A stretch of 64,000 nucleotides of DNA from Streptomyces sp. NBC_00190 (GTDB lineage Bacteria; Actinomycetota; Actinomycetes; Streptomycetales; Streptomycetaceae): the NCBI RefSeq assembly GCF_036203305.1, contig NZ_CP108131.1:2542001-2606000 (forward strand), in the 5' to 3' direction. This document shows, piece after piece, positions 59,702 to 64,000 of the stretch. Position 1 is the first letter of the stretch. The number at the start of each line of letters is the position of its first letter. The notes beneath the pieces are model-generated. The model worked only from the letters and a program-made list of their open reading frames with translations. It did no database searches and had not been told where the DNA came from. A program made the translations under genes and the position numbers.

Positions 59702-60799
59702 ATGCCGACAGCCACCCCCGGCGCCACGGCCGGCGCGACGACGGCCGATCCCGCCGCAGCCGAACGGCCCCGCCGCCGCACGGCGTTCGCGCTCACCGCC
59801 GCGCTGGTCGCCTGCCTCATCCTCCTCGCCCTGCTCTCCGCGGGAGTCGGCGCCTATCGGATCCCGCTCGGGGACGTACTCACCTCCGTCCAGCACCGCG
59901 CGGGCCTCGGCGGGGCGCCGCTCGACCGGGTCGGGGAGAGCGTGCTGTGGAACGTACGGCTGCCCCGCGTCGTGCTCGCGCTGCTCGTCGGCGGCAGCCT
60001 CGGCTGCGCGGGCGCCCTCATGCAGGGCGTGTTCGGCAATCCGCTCGCCGAGCCCGGCGTCATCGGGATCTCGGCCGGCGCGGCCGTCGGCGCGGTCGCC
60101 GCCATCGGGCTCGGGCTCAGCTTCCTCGGCGACTGGACGGTCACGGTCTGCGCGTTCGCCGCCGGCCTGATCACCGTCGGCTCCGTCTACTTCCTCTCCC
60201 GCGACGGCGGCCGGACCGAGGTCGTCACCCTCATCCTCACCGGCATCGCCGTCAACGCCTTCGCCGGCGCCCTCATCGGCCTGTTCGTCTTCCTCGCGGA
60301 CAGCGGCCAGGTCAACCAGATCACCTTCTGGCAGCTCGGCTCCCTCGCCCAGGCCACCTGGCCCAAGGTGCTCGCCGTACTCCCCTGTGCCGCCGCGGGC
60401 CTGCTGATCGCCCCCTTCCACTCCCGCCGGCTCGACCTGCTCGCACTCGGCGAACGGCCCGCCCGCCACCTCGGGATCGACGTCGAGCGGCTGCGCCTGG
60501 CCGTCATCCTGGTCGTGGCGCTGCTCACCGCCGCCGCGGTCGCCGTGGCCGGCGTCATCACCTTCGTCGGACTGCTCGTCCCGCACCTGCTGCGCATGGC
60601 GGGCGGCCCCGGCCACCGCTTCCTGGTGCCCGGCAGCGCCCTCGCCGGGGCCGTCGTCCTGGTCGCGGGCGATCTGGCCGCCCGTACCGTCGCCCAGCCC
60701 GCCGAACTGCCGCTCGGCGTACTGACCGCGCTGCTCGGCAGCCCGTTCTTCTTCTGGCTGCTGCGCCGCACCCGCCGCAGGCAAGGAGGCTGGGCATGA
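59702..60799 (+). CDS. hmuU: Heme ABC transporter permease (FecCD family)
   Basis: A 365-residue permease with about ten helices. Landmarks: VLWNVRLPRVVLALLVGGSL, GALMQGVFGNPLAEPGVIGI (the FecCD GxxxQxxxxNPLAxPxxxG motif), ITFWQLGSLAQATW, and FVGLLVPHLLRMAGGPGHRF. It begins one base after the hmuT stop and its stop overlaps the hmuV start by four bases, so the three are one operon. It imports heme across the membrane. Confidence 0.94.
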   Translation: MPTATPGATAGATTADPAAAERPRRRTAFALTAALVACLILLALLSAGVGAYRIPLGDVLTSVQHRAGLGGAPLDRVGESVLWNVRLPRVVLALLVGGSLGCAGALMQGVFGNPLAEPGVIGISAGAAVGAVAAIGLGLSFLGDWTVTVCAFAAGLITVGSVYFLSRDGGRTEVVTLILTGIAVNAFAGALIGLFVFLADSGQVNQITFWQLGSLAQATWPKVLAVLPCAAAGLLIAPFHSRRLDLLALGERPARHLGIDVERLRLAVILVVALLTAAAVAVAGVITFVGLLVPHLLRMAGGPGHRFLVPGSALAGAVVLVAGDLAARTVAQPAELPLGVLTALLGSPFFFWLLRRTRRRQGGWA

Positions 60800-61686
60800 C
60801 CGGCGCACCGACCGGGCTGCTCTCCCGCAGCAGGCGCACCGTCCCGGCCCGGCCCGCCCCCGGCGCGGCCTTCGCCGAAGCCGTGGGACTGCGGGTCCGG
60901 CTCGGGCCGCGCGAGGTCCTCGCCGGCATCGACCTGACCGCCCGGGCCGGGGAGGTACTGGCCCTGGTGGGCCCGAACGGCGCGGGCAAGTCCACCCTGT
61001 TGGCAGCCCTCGCCGCCGACCTCCCCGCCGCCTCCGGAGAGGTACGGGTCGACGGCCGCGCGGTGGGCGACTGGAGCGCCCCCGATCTGGCGCTGCGCCG
61101 CTCGGTACTCCCCCAGTCGACCGAACTGTCCTTCCCGTTTCCCGTGGAGGACGTCGTACGGATGGGCCGCGCGCCCTGGGCCGGCACCCCCCTCGCCGAC
61201 GCGGACGAGGAAGCGGTGGCCGCCGCCATGGCCGCCACCGAGGTCACCGGCTTCGCGGCGCGCCCCTTCTCCGCCCTCTCCGGCGGCGAGCGGGCCCGGG
61301 TCGCACTGGCCCGCGTACTGGCCCAGCGGGCCCCGCTGCTGCTGCTCGACGAGCCGACCGCCGCGCTCGACCTGCGCCACCAGGAACTCGTGCTGCGGAT
61401 CTGCCGGGAGCGGGCCGCCGCCGGGGACGCGGTGGTGGTCGTCCTGCACGACCTGGGGCTGGCCGCCGCCTACGCGGACCGGGCCGCCGTCCTGCACGAC
61501 GGGCGGATCGCCGCGGACGGACCGCCGGCCGGGGTGTTCGAGGACGGACTGCTCAGCCGCGTCTACCGGCAGCCGGTGGAAGTCATTCCGCATCCGCGCA
61601 CCGGGACCCCGCTGGTGGTGCCCGTACGCGAGGTGGCGCGACGTTCGGCAGTACGGAACGGTCGCCCCGACTTGACTTGCGCTTGA
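60796..61686 (+). CDS. hmuV: Heme ABC transporter ATPase
   Basis: A 296-residue ATPase from ATG 60796 with AAGGAGG upstream. Walker A GPNGAGKST, signature LSGGERAR, Walker B LLLLDEPTAALD and the H-loop VLHDLGLAAAY. It powers HmuU. An N-terminal extension of ~28 residues (SRSRRTVPARPAPGA) is not conserved in shorter homologues. Ends the hmuTUV operon; an independent iron box lies between it and efeO. Confidence 0.94.
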   Translation: MTGAPTGLLSRSRRTVPARPAPGAAFAEAVGLRVRLGPREVLAGIDLTARAGEVLALVGPNGAGKSTLLAALAADLPAASGEVRVDGRAVGDWSAPDLALRRSVLPQSTELSFPFPVEDVVRMGRAPWAGTPLADADEEAVAAAMAATEVTGFAARPFSALSGGERARVALARVLAQRAPLLLLDEPTAALDLRHQELVLRICRERAAAGDAVVVVLHDLGLAAAYADRAAVLHDGRIAADGPPAGVFEDGLLSRVYRQPVEVIPHPRTGTPLVVPVREVARRSAVRNGRPDLTCA

Positions 61687-61797
61687 CCCGGCCTTGGGGC
61701 TGTCGTGAATCGTCCGTGACGGCCCCGTGTCCGCCGCCGGAAGGTGAGAGCTGAATCACTGCACGAGTGGGTATGGGTCAGGTAAGCCTCGGTTAAG

Positions 61798-61811
61798 TTA
61801 GGTCCGCCTCA
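61798..61811 (+). promoter_or_regulatory. Degenerate iron box upstream of efeO
   Basis: TTAGG-TCCG-CCTCA keeps the core of the other two boxes with one mismatched half, 53 bases before the efeO start. GGTTAAG and GTAAGCC neighbour it. It suggests control by the same iron repressor, perhaps at lower affinity. Confidence 0.65.
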
Positions 61812-61863
61812 CTGGCCTCTCCCCCTTGGGACGGCCCACACGTCCGACGCCCAGGAGCCCCCT

Positions 61864-63018
61864 ATGCGCCCCGCCCGCCTCACCGTCATCGCCGCCGCTT
61901 CCGTGGCAGCAGCCTTGACCGCCGTCACCGGCTGCTCCCAGAAGAGCGACGCGGGCGGCGACGGCGCGATCAAGGTGGCCGCCTCCGACAGCGCCTGCGA
62001 GGTGTCGAAGACGGAGTTCCCGGCGGGCAAGGTCCAGATCGACATCGAGAACAAGGGCTCCAAGGTCACCGAGGTCTACGTCCTCTTCCCGGACGCCCGC
62101 ATCGTGACCGAGCGCGAGAACATCGGCCCCGGCACCAAGGCCTCCATCACCGCCGAGATCAAGGCGGGCGAGTACGAGGTCGTCTGCAAGCCCGGTATGA
62201 AGGGCGACGGCATCACCCAGAAGGTCAAGGCCACCGGCAAGGGCGCCGCCGCGGAGAAGCGCAGCCCCGAGGCCGACGCCGCGGTCGCCGCCTACCGCGC
62301 CTACGTGGTCGCGCAGGCCGAGGAGACCCTCCCCAAGGCGCAGGCCTTCGCGGACGCGGTCAAGGCCAGCGACCTCGAGGCCGCGAAGAAGGCGTACGCG
62401 CCCTCCCGCATCGGCTGGGAGCGCACCGAGCCGGTCGCCGAGTCCTTCGGTGACATCGACCCGAAGGTCGACGTCCGCGAGGACGGCCTGGAGGCCGGCC
62501 AGGACCCCGCGAAGGACTGGACGGGCTGGCACCGCCTGGAGAAGTCCCTGTGGGCCGACAACAAGATCGACGACGGTGACAAGAAGCTCGCCGACACCCT
62601 GATCACGGACCTGACCGACTGGCAGAAGAGGGTCGGCCAGGCGGAGATCACCCCCTCCTCGATCGCCAACGGCGCCAAGGAGCTCCTCGACGAGGTCGCC
62701 AGCGGCAAGGTCACGGGCGAGGAGGAGCGCTACTCCCACACCGACCTGGTCGACTTCAAGGCCAACGTCGAGGGCGCGGAGAAGGCGTACGAGGTCCTGA
62801 AGGCGATCGCCGCGAAGAACGACCCGGAGCTCGTCAAGCAGCTGGACACCCAGTTCGCCGCGATGAACACGCTGCTGGACAAGTACCGCGCCGACAAGGC
62901 CTCCTACGACTTCACCGCGTACGACAAGGTCACCGAGGCGGAGCGCAAGGAGCTCTCGGACGGCGTCAGCGCCCTCGGCGAGCCGCTCTCCAAGCTCGCC
63001 GCAGCGGTCACGAAGTAA
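61864..63018 (+). CDS. efeO: Iron uptake lipoprotein EfeO
   Basis: A 384-residue lipoprotein: signal VIAAASVAAALTAVTGC, cupredoxin domain (KVAASDSACEVSKTEFPAGK to GEYEVVCKPGM) and a C-terminal M75 peptidase-like helical domain with the HRLEKSLW (HxxE) metal motif at about 222. In the EfeUOB system EfeO binds and transfers iron to the permease EfeU. The efeB gene follows after 31 bases. No efeU is seen in this window, but it may lie past the edge. Confidence 0.94.
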   Translation: MRPARLTVIAAASVAAALTAVTGCSQKSDAGGDGAIKVAASDSACEVSKTEFPAGKVQIDIENKGSKVTEVYVLFPDARIVTERENIGPGTKASITAEIKAGEYEVVCKPGMKGDGITQKVKATGKGAAAEKRSPEADAAVAAYRAYVVAQAEETLPKAQAFADAVKASDLEAAKKAYAPSRIGWERTEPVAESFGDIDPKVDVREDGLEAGQDPAKDWTGWHRLEKSLWADNKIDDGDKKLADTLITDLTDWQKRVGQAEITPSSIANGAKELLDEVASGKVTGEEERYSHTDLVDFKANVEGAEKAYEVLKAIAAKNDPELVKQLDTQFAAMNTLLDKYRADKASYDFTAYDKVTEAERKELSDGVSALGEPLSKLAAAVTK

Positions 63019-63049
63019 CGGTCAGGGACGAAGGAGGCGGGAGAACACG

Positions 63050-64000
63050 ATGTCCGAGTCGGAATCGGCGGCGCAGCAGCAGCCGGAACAGCAGGACGCC
63101 GTCGAGTCGGCGGCCGCGCCCTCGCGGCGCGCCGTCCTGGGCTGGGGCGGTGCCGGGCTCGCGCTCGGCGCGGCCGCGGCCGGCGGTGCGGTGGCTGCCT
63201 TCGGCAGCGGGCCGGACCTGGTCTCGGCCTCCGCCGCCGGAGCGGCCGTGCCGTTCCACGGCGAGCACCAGGCCGGTATCGCCAGCGCCGTGCAGGACCG
63301 TCTGCACTTCGCGGCCTTCGACGTGAAGACGAAGGACCGCGAGGAGCTGATCAAGCTCCTCAAGGAGTGGACCGAGGCGGCCCGCCGCATGACGGCCGGC
63401 CTGCCGGTCGGCGAGGGCGGTTTCGGCGGCCTCCCCGAGGCTCCGCCGGACGACACCGGCGAGGCGCTCGGCCTGAAGGCCTCCCGCCTGACCCTGACCA
63501 TCGGTTTCGGGCCGGGCCTGTTCGCCAAGAACCGGTTCGGACTGGAGGGCAAGCGCCCCGACGCGCTGGTCGACCTGGAGCTGTTCCCGGGCGACAACCT
63601 GGACGCGGCCCGCTCCGGCGGCGACCTCTGCGTCCAGGCCTGCGCCGACGACCCGCAGGTCGCCGTGCACGCGATCCGCCAGCTGGCCCGCATCGGCTTC
63701 GGCAAGACCGTGGTGCGCTGGTCGCAGCTGGGCTTCGGCAAGACCTCGTCGACCACGCCCGATGAGCAGACCCCGCGCAACATGATGGGCTTCAAGGACG
63801 GCACCCGGAACATCTCGGGCACCGACAAGGCGGCCCTGGAGAAGCACGTGTGGGTCGGCGCGGGCGACGGCAGCGAGTGGCTGACCGGCGGCTCGTACCT
63901 GGTGGCCCGCCGGATCCGGATGAACATCGAGATCTGGGACCGCACGCCCCTGCAGGAGCAGGAGGACATCTTCGGCCGCGACAAGGGCGAGGGCGCCCCG
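63050..64000 (+). CDS. efeB: EfeB deferrochelatase/peroxidase (Dyp-type), C-terminus outside window
   Basis: The first 317 residues of a Tat-exported Dyp-type heme peroxidase, from ATG 63050 with AAGGAGG. The signal PSRRAVLGWGGAGLALGAAA has RR. The Dyp domain shows VPFHGEHQAGI, DLELFPGDNL, and the GxxDG motif in GFKDGTRN, the distal Asp. Still to come is the proximal His region past 64000. It oxidises Fe(II) or extracts iron from heme. Second gene of the efeOB operon. Confidence 0.93.
   Translation, partial: MSESESAAQQQPEQQDAVESAAAPSRRAVLGWGGAGLALGAAAAGGAVAAFGSGPDLVSASAAGAAVPFHGEHQAGIASAVQDRLHFAAFDVKTKDREELIKLLKEWTEAARRMTAGLPVGEGGFGGLPEAPPDDTGEALGLKASRLTLTIGFGPGLFAKNRFGLEGKRPDALVDLELFPGDNLDAARSGGDLCVQACADDPQVAVHAIRQLARIGFGKTVVRWSQLGFGKTSSTTPDEQTPRNMMGFKDGTRNISGTDKAALEKHVWVGAGDGSEWLTGGSYLVARRIRMNIEIWDRTPLQEQEDIFGRDKGEGAP

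Noticed and set aside
1..64000. tRNA, rRNA or CRISPR features
   Set aside because: No cloverleaf with an intact TTCGA loop and acceptor stem, no rRNA signature and no regularly spaced repeats were noticed by eye; a covariance-model scan would be decisive.

Overview
The window is high-GC actinobacterial DNA and most likely a Streptomyces chromosome. Supporting this are strong G/C at third codon positions, many GTG and TTG starts, 4-base start/stop overlaps, XRE/DUF397 and AfsR-type regulators, and a malR - glnE - glnA2 - nadE - panB order that, from memory, resembles the SCO2228-SCO2276 region of S. coelicolor. No rRNA, tRNA or CRISPR array was seen.

Layout. 1-3.5 kb: maltose/maltodextrin uptake and use (malE-like binding protein, partial; GH13 alpha-glucosidase; LacI-type MalR), with MalR-like operator sequences between the divergent genes. 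3.5-7.9 kb: a PAP2-type membrane protein, a secreted PIG-L deacetylase with ricin-like repeats, a VWA protein and a protein I do not firmly recognise. 7.9-12.9 kb: a compact minus-strand unit that reads as a candidate RiPP (ribosomally made, modified peptide) locus. It holds a 50-residue peptide gene with a very strong hairpin just after it, a JmjC/RIOX-type 2-oxoglutarate oxygenase, an ABC exporter, and a short XRE plus NB-ARC regulator. This is the most novel-looking part of the window. 13-21.8 kb: accessory genes (orphan ATP-synthase-b-like protein, alpha/beta hydrolase, XRE/DUF397 pair with a RsbW-like ATPase, serine hydrolase, DUF4097 protein, SigE-type sigma factor with partner membrane protein).

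21.8-35.3 kb: glnE (glutamine synthetase adenylyltransferase), two neighbouring large PIG-L deacetylases with propeller-like tails, a small zinc-finger-like protein, a decayed patch (IS5 remnant and beheaded lipoprotein), surface and membrane proteins, a Tat lipoprotein hydrolase, and glnA2. 35.4-45.6 kb: a probable metal-handling group (DUF3105, His-rich DUF305, multicopper oxidase), CBS protein, nadE, panB. 45.6-54.8 kb: a DrrAB-type exporter, a large SARP/NB-ARC regulator, a site-2 protease, npdG (F420 reductase) and map.

54.8-64 kb is an iron/heme block: heme oxygenase, two HtaA-type cell-surface heme proteins (one frameshifted), HmuTUV heme importer, and EfeO/EfeB. Three promoters here carry the same iron-box core, TTAGG-N4-CCTAA or a near match, which points to common control by a DtxR-family repressor (DmdR1/IdeR). 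Together the genes would bind heme at the surface, import it, and release the iron by heme oxygenase or EfeB.
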